64,000 nt of DNA, from contig CM043959.1 of NCBI GenBank assembly GCA_014529385.2, positions 92,049,529 to 92,113,528 of the forward strand, given 5' to 3'. Made by a program: the position numbers and the translations under genes. The notes under the pieces are model-generated. The model ran no database searches and was not told where the DNA came from. It worked only from the letters and a program-made list of their open reading frames with translations. This stretch comes from Adiantum capillus-veneris (Eukaryota; Streptophyta; Polypodiopsida; Polypodiales; Pteridaceae). This document shows, piece after piece, positions 36,512 to 50,032 of the stretch (the first letter of the stretch is position 1; every line of letters begins with the position of its first letter).

Positions 36512-39170
36512 AACACATATGAGTATTCAAAACAAGTTATCACACAAAGATGTACCTTAAAGAGTACCTCTTTTCACTTTACATGAAAGTAACTTGCTAA
36601 CATACTCATAACCAAGTTTAAGTCCTTGACTTGTTTTCCAATTTCAGCAAACAATCCCACCATCACTAGTGTTCAAGGTTGAGAACTTGATTTATACATG
36701 AAGAGACTACACCTAGTCGCAAACATGCTTTAATATTTATAAGCAAACTCCAAGTAGAGAAAAAATGCTTACTAATTGGATCGTGTGGTGCTAACGTATG
36801 CACTTGCATATCCTTTAGCACAAGATTACACTTTGTAATATGCATATCCCCTTGGATAAGTGACAGTACTGAGGTGTGTTTCCCCCACAGTTTACAGCCA
36901 GTCTTTCCAGATGGTTGGTAAACGGGGATCACAATATCGTACCACATTGCTGAGGAATCAACAATTGGATGAATAACCATCATGGTTAACTTGAAAGATC
37001 TACAAGAATCCAAACGGAGCCATGACCTCTATTGGTGATTGGTAGACCGAAAAGTAAACTCATGGAGATACTGCACATAGAGTGCAAAAATGATTCATAA
37101 GCAACAACTTGAGGAATATGCATGCCGTTCCAAATCAGCCTTTGCCTATCACTAGGACCCATAACACCTAGTGTGCATGCATTTATCAAAAAATAGATCA
37201 GAACCTATACATCCAGGGTGATCCTTGCCTATACTTATGGAAAATGTGATGCGCCTAGCACACATTAAAAAGGAATGTAAATAATTCTGAAAAGAAAATA
37301 AATACTTTCAGCTGTTATCTTGTGCAAGCCTTGCTAAAACGTCTGAATCATAATAGAAGGTGAAACATTGATCACTTCTAGGTACAAAAAATAAAACTTT
37401 TTCATTTAACAACTTAGAGCCTTGCTATATGTACAAACAACCATCTGTAATGTTGTTTAGTAGTACTGGTACTTGAACAAGTCATGCTAAGTATTCAACA
37501 ATTTTTGGCCACTGAAATTGCTCCTGAATCGTCGTGCTGAAAATGGTCTAGAAAACAGATGTGACCAGCACCTAGGGACTTTGTCGTGACACATAATTAA
37601 AATAATGGCGCCAGTGTCAGTCCAGAGACTCATATTCTCTACATGTGGAATATGTCTCATGGGAGGATGTGTAAAAAAGAACAAGCGTCAAGTACAAGAT
37701 GCACTTGTGTGTGGAGGTAACTCTAACCACTCTGTGACAAGAGTGAGAGGGACCCTCATTCATTTCTCCACACCGGATAAACCAAACTCCTTGAGTCCCT
37801 AGACCATGTTGTATCTCATGTGACAACATGTGCCAAGCGTATTTAAACGACTTGAAAAAACCAAGCAATACATACTAAAAACTGGAATAACACCAAATCA
37901 ATAGATGGGTACCTGGAGATTGAACTGAATGTTCACTTACTCGTATTCAAATACAGAGGAGCACATCGTCCACTTGTGAAAAAACAAGAAACTTTGTACT
38001 AGAAAACCTGGGTGTTGCCTTTGCAATCCAAACCCTTTGATTAGAATCCACGTAGTCAAACCCCTTGGTAAGATCCTTTGTAGAAACTCCTCGACTAGTA
38101 GGTAACGGTAACCAACATAGTCAACCATGTACAGAATGATTGGAATCAACTTGAGAAGTTGAATTCATCCGCTACCGCGTGGTATATTGCGGAATTCTTT
38201 CCTTGACAGTATAACGAGAATACATCAAACTATGATCCTCCATGACTATGGGGAGATTTAGTAGGCACCGGCGGGGTCTTATCCCAAAACAATGCGTCTA
38301 TAGACACTCGTAGTGCTATAGAGAGAGCAGGAGATCCACACAAGTGGAAATTCTAGCTCTTATGGACATCCATGCTGTCGCAACGGTATGTGCATCTAAA
38401 AGCCGTGTTAGAAATCACCCAAGTTGAGTTGTGGTTATCAAATACTCGACTCGAGTGTCGCACTGAAACTATGTCGTGCAAAAATGAAACCATAAACATC
38501 CGGAATGACAAGACTCTTGCTTGTCCATTAATGTCGTTGTGTAGTCCAATGGGTAGACCTATTCAGTCTTAAGAACAATCCCCCAAGGAATGCCAACCGT
38601 TGTGTCATACCCGAGATCAGACAATGACTCTTAGCCAGCATGTGTGGCGCATAGCCCTTATGGCAAATCGTGTTTAATCAACGAAACAATGAAGACTAAT
38701 GTAGAGGGCATCTTGCCCAATTTCTAACCGAGAGTTAGAGCACCTTGGCTCATGCTGACTCCCAAACAAAACATGTATCAAAAATTGTATAGAAAGTTTT
38801 CATTATTCATGGAGAGAAATAAGAAAGAGAGAGAGAATGATGAGCTGAGGAACTTTCCTTAAGTGACGAGTTTGTACATATTGTGCCCAATTTGTGTGCT
38901 CTACCGCATCTGATGCCTGACTTGTAGCTTATCCTATAAGCATGCATCAATTTTCCTATATAACTCTCTCATCAAGAGAGGAAATAGCAAACACAAGCCA
39001 CAACTTGACCCACTTATCATGTATGGGGTCGTGACTTGACAAAAATGACTTAATATGGCACTTTTCCTGTGAAATAAGTCCTAGACTTAGGTTCCATTTA
39101 GTGGTATTGTGCATTGATAGCAACCATAAATTTAAACCATCCAAAACTTAGTTTGTCAGTGATAGAGTGT
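36512..39170. other. Interior of the short-LTR element, left part, no recognised gene
   Basis: About 2.7 kb has only short frames on either strand (115 codons at most, 36666-37013 minus). None resembles gag, protease, reverse transcriptase, RNase H or integrase to me. It could be decayed pol, a captured fragment or non-coding filler of a large retrotransposon derivative. CTGGC at 39171-39175 is the target site of the nested copia. Confidence 0.5.
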
Positions 39171-39175
39171 CTGGC

Positions 39176-39986
39176 TGTTAAGTATGGAGCCTGATTTACC
39201 CTTGTAATTTTCTGTGGTAAAAGCGCACATTTGTAAGGCCCCCATTATGAGGAGAAGCCATCGTGCGTGAAGGAAAATCACTCACCGGAAACCAAAATTT
39301 TCACGGTCAAGAATCAGGGGCAACTTTAAAGGCCTCGGGGGCGGAGGCCCCCGAGACTTTTTTTTCGTCGGAATATTTTTTTTCGCCGAAATATTATGGC
39401 CGGACGGCGGCCGAAAAGTGGTCGAAAAACAACCGGTCGGTTGGCCGGTGGCCGGTAGTCAATGGCCGATGGCCGGTGGTCGGAAGTCAATGGCCGGTGG
39501 TCGGTGGTCGGAAGACAATGGCCGGTGGCCGGTGGCCGAATTCAAAAGCGGACTTGTCTTCTCAAGGGCGGCCACACATGGGCGGATTGGAGGGTCCGAT
39601 TTGGACTTATTCGCACAAGGGCGGCTACACATGGCTGTCTCTCATAAGAGAGAGCAGCCCTTTTGGCCTATAAAAGGAGGCCATTTCTACACACATTTCA
39701 TAGTGTGAAGTTGATGCAACAAGGTGAGTGTGAGGTGGTGAGAGTGAAGCAAGGCGGGAGCTCCATTAAGGGTATAATCCCTTTGTAAACTACTTCTTGT
39801 TTTGAAGTACTAAAGCCATTGAGTGGCTGCTTTCCCGTGGACGTAGCCCACATTGGGTGAACCACGTATATCGTGTGTACTCTCTCTCTCTCTCTCTCTA
39901 CTCTATAATCTCCGGTATATAAATCTGTTTCTCTCCATTAAGTAATCTACTCAATTATCTATTTAGCTACGTCTTATTTCCTGACA
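39176..39986 (+). repeat. 5' LTR of copia element B
   Basis: It starts TGTTAAGTATGG and ends TTTCCTGACA. A TATA-like CTATAAAAGG is at 39668-39677, with the probable transcription start some 30 bp downstream by analogy. The segment at 39410-39540 is rich in repeated TGGCCGGTGG words. A short CT tract lies at 39880-39899. Confidence 0.92.
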
Positions 39987-39988
39987 AC

Positions 39989-40000
39989 TGGTATCAGAGC
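39989..40000 (+). other. Primer-binding site of copia element B
   Basis: TGGTATCAGAGC is two bases after the LTR end and complementary to initiator Met-tRNA. This is standard for Tnt1-like copia elements. Confidence 0.92.
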
Positions 40001-40050
40001 AAGGTTTGCTCATAGCTAAATTATCTCAAGGAAAGGATTCCTTGAATTGA

Positions 40051-41886
40051 GTGGGAGTTATGGCGGAGGAAGGGAAGCTCAAGATTGAGAAGTTCAACAG
40101 CAAAAACTACCAACATTGGAAGATGCAGATTGAAGACTATCTCTACGAGAAGGACCTCTATTTGCCACTAGGCGGTCTTGCGAAGAAGCCCGCAACAATG
40201 GCAGATGAAGCATGGATTGTCCTTGATCGAAAGGAACTGGGAACAATCCGGTTAAGCTTGGCGTCAACGGTAGCCTTCAATGTTTTGGAGATGAAGACCA
40301 CGAAGGACTTGATGAAGTCACTTGACGACTTCTACGAGAAACCATCGGCATCCAATAAGGTATTTCTTATGAAGCGCTTGTTCAATCTAAAGATGGTAGA
40401 GAATGGTTCAGTTGCAGAACACCTAAATGACTTTAACACAAACATAAGTCAACTTCGATCAGTGAAAATCAATTTCGATGACGAAGTGCGAGCTCTCCTT
40501 ATACTATCATCTCTACCGGATACTTGGGATAACCTTGTGATGGCTGTAAGTAATTCTATCTCTGGCACAAATACTCTTAAGTTTGATGATGTCGTGGGTG
40601 TTCTCCTAAGCGACGAAATGCGAAGGAGAAGCACAGGAGAATCTTCAAGTGCTGCACTATCAGTGGAAACAAGAGGAAGGCTTAAGGAGAGGTTCAAAAA
40701 CCAAAAGGGTCGTGATCGCTCAAGGCGGAGCAAGTCACGCACAAAGTCAGTTCTTGAATGTTGGAACTGCGGCAAGAAGGGCCACGTCAAGAAGGATTGC
40801 TGGTCCAAGAAGAAGAAGGAGACAGAGTCTCAAGACAACAAGCCAACATCGGAGGCCAATGTGGCAGGTAAAGTAATGCAAGATGCTCTAATTCTCTCAT
40901 TAGACAATGTGTCTAATTCCTGGATAGTAGATTTCGGGGCTTCATTCCATGCGACACCACACAAGCAACATTCCCAAGACTACACCAAAGGTAATTTTGG
41001 GTATGTATACTTGGGAGATGATGAAGCTTGTGAGATTGTCGACAAAGGTACAGTTTCTATCAAAACTGCTAACGGAAATGAATGGAAGCTTAAAGATGTT
41101 AGGCATGTTCCTTCTCTTCGCAAAAATTTGATCTCTACAGGACAATTGGACGATGAAGGTCACAACATTGCATTCGGAAACAAACGGTGGAGGATCTCAA
41201 AGGGATCTTTGGTGGTTGCCAAGGGTGAAAAAGTCGGTACACTTTACTTGTGTACTGTTAGCATGCAACCTTCAGCTTGTGCAGCAACTACAGAAGTTGA
41301 CAGTGCAGTGTGGCACTACCGACTTGGGCATATGAGTGCCAAAGGAATGCAAATCCATCAAACAAAGAAGCTTCTACCAGGTTTGAAATAAGTGGACTTA
41401 GAGTTCTGTGAAGATTGTGTTTATGGTAAACAAAAGAGGGTAAAATTTCAAAAATCAGGAAATGAAAGAAAAAATAAAAAACTTGAGTTGGTTCATTCTG
41501 ATATTTGGGGTCCTGCAAGTACACCATCACTTGGTGGCTCATTGTACTATGTAACATTCATAGATGATGCGACTAGAAAAACATGGGTTTATGTCATGAA
41601 GAATAAATCCGATGTATTTTCCATATTTCAAAGTTGGAAAGCCTTTGTGGAGAATGAAACAGGTACCAAGGTTAAATGCCTCAGATCCGACAATGGAGGT
41701 GAATATTGCAGCCAAGCTTTTGAAAGCTTTTGTGCTAGCAATGGCATTCGGAAGCAAAGGACAACCCCAAGGACACCTCAACAAAATGGTATTTCGGAAA
41801 GGATGAACAGGACAATCATGGAACGAGCACGAAGCATGCGGCTACATGCAGGCCTACCGCTTGAGCTTTGGGTGGAAGCTGTAAGT
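40051..41886 (+). pseudogene. Gag, protease and first integrase part of copia element B
   Basis: Coding starts shortly after the primer site with MAEEGKLKIEKFNSKNY, a typical copia gag start; the methionine at about 40060 is the more natural one. A zinc knuckle CWNCGKKGHVKKDC lies near 40759-40801, then basic Lys/Arg tracts. A protease box (GASFHATPH) is near 40935. The GAG-pre-integrase region lies about 41.29-41.45 kb, and the integrase core begins with LVHSDIWGP, RSDNGGEY and PQQNGISERMNR. It stops at the gypsy insertion. The remainder of pol lies beyond 54.28 kb. Confidence 0.88.
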
Positions 41887-41890
41887 ACGT

Positions 41891-42147
41891 TGAAGCGGTC
41901 CGGGGCGGGCAACAAGAAGAGCAACCTCTAGACACCCTTCAAGGCTCCCATGCTGCTCAATGGGGCTGGGGCACAACACAACACAAACCAAAACAACAAA
42001 CCCCCAGCCAAATCCCAACTACACAAGGGGCACCACCTAGTTTAAGAGCGAACTAGGATGCAAAAGAGGAGAATCGTTATAGCAACCCACAAACAAGCAA
42101 GGAATTTACACTAACCCTAACACCAATGGAATACTCTCACACACTAA

Positions 42148-42215
<68 letters not shown>

Positions 42216-44598
42216 TGCTCGGGCTGTTTTGAAGTGTATTGTTAATGATCAAGCAAACATAAATATATATATGTAAGAAAGAGAGAGAAGGGGGAAGGGG
42301 GTGCTTGTTGCACTAATGCCTTCTTACAAATCTGTCATGACCAATCAAAGTGAGATTAGTATTTGTTCAACATAGCCTGAGTAAATTACACCACAACACA
42401 TCACAAGAAAAAAGCCACCCCAATCACTGTCTTAAGGCCAGGGGAGTCCTCTCCACCCTGTCGCCCTCTTACAACATGTGGGATTTATGGCTAAATTGAT
42501 AACAATACCCGGAGACAAGCTATCAAGAACTTAAATAAAACACCAAGACACTTACACATCATTATTGTCCATGACTTCACGTTGGAAGGGAGACAAGGTA
42601 TCCATGCTTAGTCCAAATTCACCCTCCTTGATTCAGCAAATGTTGGGCTTACTCTAGTAGGAGAAATGATAGATTTCCTACTCTCAATTTAATGATCACT
42701 CTCTCTTACAATGGCATAGAGTTCCCTTGCTAATCACCCTTAATACAACACATACATATGCCTAATGCCAATGAGATTCCACTCAAGAGCTTCTTCTCAA
42801 GAGGTTGAGCTTGGCTTCTCAAGCTATAGCATAGTGCTCTTTCTTCTCCCCCCTTTTTGTGCTAGCTACACCCTTCTTTTATAGCAATTTTGAAGGCTAG
42901 GGTTACTCCTCTAACCATGGTTGGGTTAGATTTTCAGCAATTTATCTAATTTCTTTTTCTTGGAATTATCAAGAAGTTGGTGGGGAAAGAGAGAGGAGAG
43001 AAATGGAGGTGATAGGACTTTTCATAGTGGGTTAGTGTTAGTAGAGTTAGTATTAATTTACAAATGGAATTGGATATGTACAATGGGAGTATCCATGTAG
43101 GATACAAATAAGGAATAAAAACTCTTAAGAGGTAAGAAAAGGTGGATTTCTTACAAGGTTGATGCTCCAAGTGTCTTGAGTAGGGTCAATTTTGACGCTT
43201 GTTGACCGTCCACTAGCTTTGACGGTACATTTTTTCTCCACTCTTGACCTTCCTTGAGAGACAAGGTAATTGAAGCTGAGTAATCAACCACCATGATGCT
43301 GTCTTTTAAGAGAAGAGGCTGAATTTTGTGGTTTTTTTTATAGATATGGGTAATTTGGTGGAGGAAAAATGAGACTAGGTGGTCAATTTTGGAATGGAAT
43401 TGTGTGTGGGAGGTATGAGTTCACCATGGTTTCTCTTATTCTTCAAGGTTGAGGAGAAGGTGAGTAGGGTGCAGAGAGGAGTGGTGAGAGAGGTGGGGAT
43501 GATGAGTGGAGAAGTATGTGTGAAAGAGGAAAATGATAAAGTGGAAGAGAGAGTGTGGCTGCATAGCATGGGAAAATTGGGGTCCACTAATAAAATCATA
43601 GCTCACAGCTCGTAGCTCAAAAAAATATGAAAAAATTTGAGGCAAAAGTTCAGCCCACGAGCTACAACTTTTGTTTGTATCACCTTTTCAAATTCGGAGA
43701 GCAAGTGAATTTTTAAAATTCAGAAAAACCGACTGTTTTTTTCCACTGCACAAGGTCCTTATGGGGTCCTTCTTTGGATGATTCTTTTGAATACCTCCAA
43801 GAGTGAGCCCTCCATAGTGCATGCATGCATGCCACCTACCCTTGACTTTATTTGGTAGGTCTATAATTGAAGATATTGTTGAGATCATGATATAAGTGAA
43901 TAGTACAACTAAGAAAATCAAATATTGAGGGGTCTAAAAAATATGTACATGTCAAATATAAATAATATAAGTGGAAAAAATATAAAGGGGTCAAAAGAAA
44001 TCTCTCTCATTATGAGGCTACCATAAAAAGATAAATATTTTTGGTGTTCTAATTTTTTAGAAAAAAACAAAATATATGTAGGAAGGGAAAAATCACAATA
44101 GTGAAAAAATATACACATAAATAAAACTAGTTTTTTTGGATTTTTGTTGGGGTGGAGTTACACCAAATATAAGAGAAGCTTACATGAAAATATTTCTATA
44201 TAGAATAAAGAGTATGAAAAATGGTAAGAAAAATTGTGGTAATGGTGAGGCAATGTACAGAGCATAAATAACACACACCTAGGTAGAAATATTTAAATAA
44301 ATACCAAAATAATTATGAAAAAATCTTTTATTTAGGCCCTATATACAAAGAAATATTTACATACGCGTGGGCCATAATATACTTATATTTTTTTTATTTT
44401 TTATTTTTGTGGCTCAACTAGCCCAATGAATAGCTAATTGAGGGTTTTTTATTTCAGTAAGGAGATATGGGAAAAGTCCCCTAACTCACACGCATCTATA
44501 TACTGTGAAAGGGTGAGGGTAACCACAGTGTTTGAGTGATTTGATAGGGTGAGATAACTCACTATGGCAATTACAGAGAGCCGAAAAAACGACTATCA
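41891..44598 (-). repeat. 3' LTR of the Tat-like gypsy element
   Basis: In plus orientation it begins TGAAGCGGTCC and ends GACTATCA. It contains a GA tract at 42151-42212 and a TATA-like box in minus orientation near 42881-42890. It is a copy of the segment at 51565-54281 with sparse differences. Confidence 0.93.
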
Positions 44599-44613
44599 TT
44601 AGCCCTCCCCCAG
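44599..44613 (-). other. Polypurine tract of the Tat-like gypsy
   Basis: On the minus strand CTGGGGGAGGGCTAA abuts the TGATAGTCG start of the 3' LTR. Purine richness and position fit the plus-strand primer. Confidence 0.85.
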
Positions 44614-44626
44614 GATGATGGTATAT

Positions 44627-47600
44627 TCATGTACCATCATAAAGAATCTTTTCCAAAGAGAGTGCTTCAGAGTCCTTGACAAGATCTTCATTGTTTGGCC
44701 CCTTGGAATTTTGGTTTGTGTTACACTCATGCTTCATGGAACAATACTTACATGGGATTGTTGTCTTTTCCTCTGGTAGATCCTTTGGTAGAAGGTGACT
44801 CAAGTAAGGCTTCAAGCGATAGCCGTTTACCTTCCTGGAGTGCTCTTTCCCATTCAAGTCCATAAGTTGATAGTAACTTGAATTGAAAGCCTTCTTGACT
44901 ATGTATGGCCCTTGCCATCTTGTTTCAAATTTGGCATCAAAACGATTATCGAGTCGATTGTCATACCTTAGCACAAGATCTCCTTCATTGATGATGCCTT
45001 TGTCCTTCAGTTTCTTGTTAAGCTTCTCCTTTGTCTGTGTGGCTTTCCTCTTATAGCACTCGTATGCTGCTTCTCTTTTCCACTCAAGCTCAGAGGTAAG
45101 AAGCCGATCCATCCGTGCTTCTTGATCATCTTGTGCTGATTTGCCATGAAGTCGCATTGTTGGAATGTTTAGTTCAATTGGCTGTAAAGCCTCTTGACCA
45201 TAGACCAAGTGAAATGGTGTGAACTCCGTGGCTTCCCTATATGTGGTTCGATAAGCCCACAAGGCACCATCCAAGAAGTCATCCCACAACTTTGTCTTGT
45301 TTTTCACCATCTTTCTAATGATGCCTGCAATGACACCATTAGCTTTTTCTACCAAACCATTTGATTGGGGATGGTAGGGTGTACTGTGACGATGTACAAT
45401 GCGAAGTTCTTCACAGACTTCTGTGAGCAATCCCTTTCTAAACCCTGGACCATTATCAGAAACAATCTCCAAAGGTGTGCCAAATCTACAACAAATGTGA
45501 GTGTAGACGAATTTGCTCACTGTCCTCTCATTTACCTTTGCCACACTTTGTGTTTCCACCCACCTAGTCATATAGTCTACAACCACTAGAATGTAGAGTT
45601 TACCATTTTTTATCCTAGGCAGAGGACCCATAGCATCAATGCCCCACTTTTCAAAGGGTCCATTTGCAAGCACGATTTGCCTTGGACCATAAATCAATCT
45701 TCTATTCCCATTTACCTGAAAATTGTGACAACTTTTACACCAATGTTGGACATCCACATGTAGACTTGGCCAAACATACCCCGCAAGCAAAATCTTCTTC
45801 ACAGTTAATTCTTGGGAAAAATGACCACCACATGCCTCTTCATGCAAACCTTTTAGAATGGCTGGAATTTCCGCGATAGTTGGTACTCTTTGCACACTTT
45901 ATCCTTCCCTCTTTGATAGAGGGAGCCTTCTAGGAAGAGATACATGCTTGCCTTCTTCATGAGTCTCCTCTTCTGAGCTTTTGTGAAGTCTGGTGGAAAC
46001 TCACCCTCCAAAATGTAGCCAATGATGGGAGCCAATGACTCCAATCCCTGGTACCTCGGTTGCTTCACAGCGGCCGCCACCATGATGACCTGCACTTCTT
46101 TCTTTACACATGCAACGGCTTGTTGTGCAAGTAAATCAGCATCTTCATTTTGTTTCCTAGGAATATGATATAATTGCACCTCCTCAAATTGATTAAATAG
46201 CCTACGGATGGTATGAAATTTGGCCCTTAGTCTTTCATTTTTGCATGCCCAAATGCCTAAAATCTGCTTCACAATGAGAAGTGCATCCCCTTTTACCATG
46301 AGACGTTGTATACCATGGCCAATGCATATTTTTAAACCATGAAGTAGTGTGTCATTTTCTGCTTCATTGTTGCTAGCTGAACTTGGTAGATTGAACTTCT
46401 CTTTCATGACCACCTCTCCACTTGGGTTGAGCAACACTAGCCCTCCCCCTGCTTTTCCTGTGGCTCGACAAAAAGCTCTATCAAAGAATAAGGTAAAAGC
46501 ATTAGGAATACTTTCTGGTGGTGGCAATGGTAGGGTCTTTACTTCAGGCACCTTAATCTCCTTTTCATGCACCCTATAAGTGAGAATCCCTGCCAATTGT
46601 GCACGCACACTATATTCTACCTTGAAAGAGTATTGAAACTCTTGCAACTCCATAATCCACTTTGAGATCCTAGTACTAAGATTCATTTGAGATGACACCC
46701 AAGGGAACAAATTCTCTGCGGTGAGGATTACAAAAGGTTTTGGGAGCAACTAGGATCTAAACTTCCTTATCGCAAACATGAGAGAAAGCATCATGAGTTC
46801 TGCCTCCGTGTAGCCTCTCTCTAAAGCATTCATGACCCTACTAGAAAAGTAGATGGGTCGCATCCTGGTACTATAGGGATCTTGTTGTAGCAAAACTGCA
46901 CCAATTGTTTCTTTCCCAGCACTAGAGCTAACAAAGAATGTGTACTCCCAACAAGGAGGCATGAGTGTTGGTAGCTCTGACAAAATGGCTTTAATGTTAC
47001 AAAAGTACTCTTCAAGCTCATCAGACCATGCAAATTCTACTTGTTGTGTCAACTTTTGCAAAGGATGAAGCAACTCCGAGGCTAAGTGAATGAAGCGTGA
47101 CATATACTTCACCTTCTGAATGAAAGAGATGACCTCCTTAAGACTCTTCGGTGATGGGAGCTCAATAAGAGCCTTTTCCTTTGAAGGATCCACCTCAATG
47201 CCTTTATAGGAAACCTTGTGACCGAGCAAGATCACTTCATCCTCACCTATGTGGCACTTGTCGGGGTTGAGTTGACCTCCCATGTCGTAGAGCTTCTTTA
47301 AACCTTCTTCTACCCTTTGTAGATGCAATGATTTTGAGCTATAAATGCAGAAATCATCAATGAACACCCTAATTGACTTTCCAAAGAATGCTTGAAACAC
47401 CATGTTCATGAAACGTTGGAATGTTGCAGGAGCATTTGTCAGACCAAATGGCATGACTCTAAAAGCATAACAACCCCAAGGAGTGATAAAGGTTGTTTTC
47501 AATTGATCTTCCAATGCGATACCTATTTGAAAGTAGCCTGAGTAGCCATCACACACAGTGTACTTCTCATGACCAGCTACCTCATTTAGTATCTCATCTT

Positions 47601-47811
47601 GAAATGGGAGGGGAAAGTGATCTCTTTTTGTTGCCTCATTGAGTGGACGGTAATCCACACACACCCTCCAATTTTCGTTTTTCTTAGGAGTGACAACAAT
47701 GGGAGAGACCCACTTTGAATTCTCCACTGGATAAATGAAACCTGCTGCTAGAAGCTTTCTTACCTCCTTGAGTAAAGCCTGCTCCTTGATGACTCCTAGC
47801 CTTCGTAGCTT
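44627..47811 (-). pseudogene. Pol region: reverse transcriptase, RNase H domains, integrase
   Basis: Reverse transcriptase lies at about 47.1-47.75 kb, with FRVMPFGLTNAPATFQRFM and the catalytic VFIDDFCIYS box near 47350-47380. The usual RNase H follows at about 46.6-47.0 kb. A second RNase H-like block is at about 46.13-46.5 kb (FFDRAFCRATGKAGGGLVLL, then NNEAEN, then HIPRKQNEDADLLA), a feature of Tat-lineage elements. Integrase covers about 44.8-45.9 kb, with an HHCC zinc finger (H-x-x-C-GGHF and CKSCHNFQ near 45.72-45.86 kb). Its core blocks are GIDAMGPLP, VSDNGPGF near 45440-45462 and HPQSNGLVEKANG. Most of the region is open, with a small number of interruptions, so it is called a fossil gene. 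Confidence 0.88.
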
Positions 47812-49899
47812 CTAAGCCTTAGGTGTGGCCTCTGGCTTCAACTCAATTTTGTGTTGAACAGCATCTACTCCACGCACATCGGTGTAGTCTTTAGCAAAAA
47901 GCCTAGGAAATTTCCTTAGCACACATTTGAACTCCTCTCTTTCATCCTTTGTAAGTGTTGTAGATAGCATACCTTCTAGCATTCCTTCATCTTGAACACC
48001 TTCGTTCTCTTGAGGACCTACCTCCTCCAAGCCTTGACAAGAGGTCTCTTGGTTGCTTGGCTTAAACATTACCCCCATGACTTCGATGGAAGACTCCTCT
48101 TCAGTAATGCTGCCGCTACTTTCTTCTTCTGAAGTGCTATCGGTCCAACCTTGTTCCGTCTCACTTTGAGATGATTCTTCATGGAGCTCCTCTTGGCGTT
48201 GCTCCTTCATGTCAAAGACAACCTTCTTATGATTGTCGTTCCTGCAAATTAGCTTTCCACTCTCCCAATCCTGCAAAGCTCGCATTTTCATTAGCCATGG
48301 TCTCCCTAGGATAAATGGGTAACCATTTCCTTTGGTAGACATGACATAGAAATCCACTCCCTTCTTAATGCCAAAGGCCTCCACAAAAACATTTTTACAA
48401 ATGCCTACGCACCTAGCCTTGCTATTGTTTGCCATCTTGATCTTAATTTCAGGTGTCTCATGGATGTGCATGCCTAGTTTTTGCATGAGTCCCTCTGTCA
48501 TGATGCAAATTTGTGCACCCCCATCCACTAGACCTTTCCTAACCAACCTCCCTTTTATGTAACAATCTAGCACAGGTGTAATGTCCTCATTCATTTCAGC
48601 TTGTGCAATTTTTACAACATGCACACTCTCTTTTACCTTTCTCCTAGTGCTAACTGCCCTTGTTAAATCCCTCCTAACTTGTGGACATAATGCAAGAAAC
48701 TGAGGCCATGAGATATCAGGACCCTTACCTCTCATGTCTTCCAACAGGTTGTATGGAGCCATTCCATGTCCAAGAGGAAAGTCTTGGAGGTTGATACGAC
48801 GTCGAGTCCTCTTAGCTTCCTTGGTCTCCTTTGCCTTCTTTTCTCGTCCATGGTCACTTTGTGATGTAACTCCTTCTTTCTCCTTACCTTTCCCTCGGCC
48901 ACGCTTAATGCCATTTGCTTCCATGTCAACCTCTCTTGAATTTGTCACCTCTACCACATGCACGTTTGGGTCTGGCAAAGGTGGAACTCCTTCCACTCCT
49001 TGTGGAGGTGGTCTTGGTCCATTTGGCCTTTGTAGAAGCTTTGGTTGTTGACCAGCTCCTTCTCCTGCATTCTTCACTGGGTAATTCAATTTAGGTCTCC
49101 CTGGCTCTCCACGGGGCCAAGGACAATTATACATCCCATGTCCAGACTCTCCGCAATTCCAACATTGCAAGACTCTCCTAGTTCGTGGCTCTCTCTCTTC
49201 TGAGTTCTTTGCTTGTCCCTTTGGACCTACAGCTTGTGCAAGGTGAATTGACAGGCTGCTTAAAGATTCATTTAACTTCTCAATCACTTCAGCCGTTACC
49301 TCAGGAAGCTCCCTAGATGTTGATGCTTGTGACTTACCTTTGGGTCTAAGACCTTCTATTGGAACCTCTCCCCTTAAGCACTTGAGTTTCCTATACTTCT
49401 CAGCAGCCCTAGTTTCCGCTGCATCAAAAGTAGCAGGTGCACCCGCCTCAACTTTTACCTTAAGGTCAGGAAAGAGTCCGGCTATGAACCTCTCCTTCTT
49501 TAAAAATTCTGCACCATCACCAGGGTTAGCAACATTTCGTATCCATAGAGCCCAAAGACGTAGAAACTCCTGCTTGTACAAGTAGTAGTCATCTAAGTCT
49601 TTTTGCTTATGAGAAACAATGTCTTGCCATAGTTTTTGAGTGTTTTGGGGATCAAAGAAGTATCTCTTAAAACGATTCAAAACTTCTGTGTAATTCCCCT
49701 TAACTTCCTCAGGCAAAGAGTCAAACCAAGTACTAGCATCTTTCCTAAGGACCACCTCAAACATTTCTACACGTTCTTGATCGGTTACTATCCTCTTGAT
49801 ACGGCAAGACATCTTGAAATTTGCTAAAAATAATTCTGCATCCTCTCCAGGCTCTCCAAAAAAAAGAGGATATCCAGACATTTGGCGTTGGCTCTCCAT
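47812..49899 (-). CDS. Gag-protease protein of the Tat-like gypsy (695 aa)
   Basis: This is a long open frame read on the minus strand. Residues about 1-170 form a capsid-type gag (MSGYPLFFGEPGEDAELFLANF, then WFDSLPEEVKG and FLRLWALW). Near residues 244-257 is a zinc knuckle of CX2CX4HX4C form (CWNCGESGHGMYNC). A Pro/Gly-rich and Lys/Arg-rich linker follows. An aspartic protease region lies around residues 435-560, with VDGGAQICIM and FILGRPWLMK. The C-terminal part is Glu/Ser-rich and ends with a segment (FPRLFAKDYTDVRGVD) that usually precedes reverse transcriptase. Gag packages element RNA and the protease cleaves the polyprotein. Confidence 0.88.
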   Translation of the reverse strand: MESQRQMSGYPLFFGEPGEDAELFLANFKMSCRIKRIVTDQERVEMFEVVLRKDASTWFDSLPEEVKGNYTEVLNRFKRYFFDPQNTQKLWQDIVSHKQKDLDDYYLYKQEFLRLWALWIRNVANPGDGAEFLKKERFIAGLFPDLKVKVEAGAPATFDAAETRAAEKYRKLKCLRGEVPIEGLRPKGKSQASTSRELPEVTAEVIEKLNESLSSLSIHLAQAVGPKGQAKNSEEREPRTRRVLQCWNCGESGHGMYNCPWPRGEPGRPKLNYPVKNAGEGAGQQPKLLQRPNGPRPPPQGVEGVPPLPDPNVHVVEVTNSREVDMEANGIKRGRGKGKEKEGVTSQSDHGREKKAKETKEAKRTRRRINLQDFPLGHGMAPYNLLEDMRGKGPDISWPQFLALCPQVRRDLTRAVSTRRKVKESVHVVKIAQAEMNEDITPVLDCYIKGRLVRKGLVDGGAQICIMTEGLMQKLGMHIHETPEIKIKMANNSKARCVGICKNVFVEAFGIKKGVDFYVMSTKGNGYPFILGRPWLMKMRALQDWESGKLICRNDNHKKVVFDMKEQRQEELHEESSQSETEQGWTDSTSEEESSGSITEEESSIEVMGVMFKPSNQETSCQGLEEVGPQENEGVQDEGMLEGMLSTTLTKDEREEFKCVLRKFPRLFAKDYTDVRGVDAVQHKIELKPEATPKA

Positions 49900-50032
49900 T
49901 ATTATGAAAGATTACAACACGAGTTACAATAAGGGATACAATAGAGATTTAGAACCACTCGCCTGCAAATGAAGAAGTAAGAAAATACCACTCTAGGTTT
50001 TCTTCTTCAGCTATCCAAGCTTCAATGAGGTC

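Noticed and set aside
39263-39673. Frame of 136 codons in the copia LTR with repeated WPVVGSQWPV words
   Set aside because: It lies in U3 of the LTR, comes from a short GGCCGG-type repeat and changes between LTR copies.
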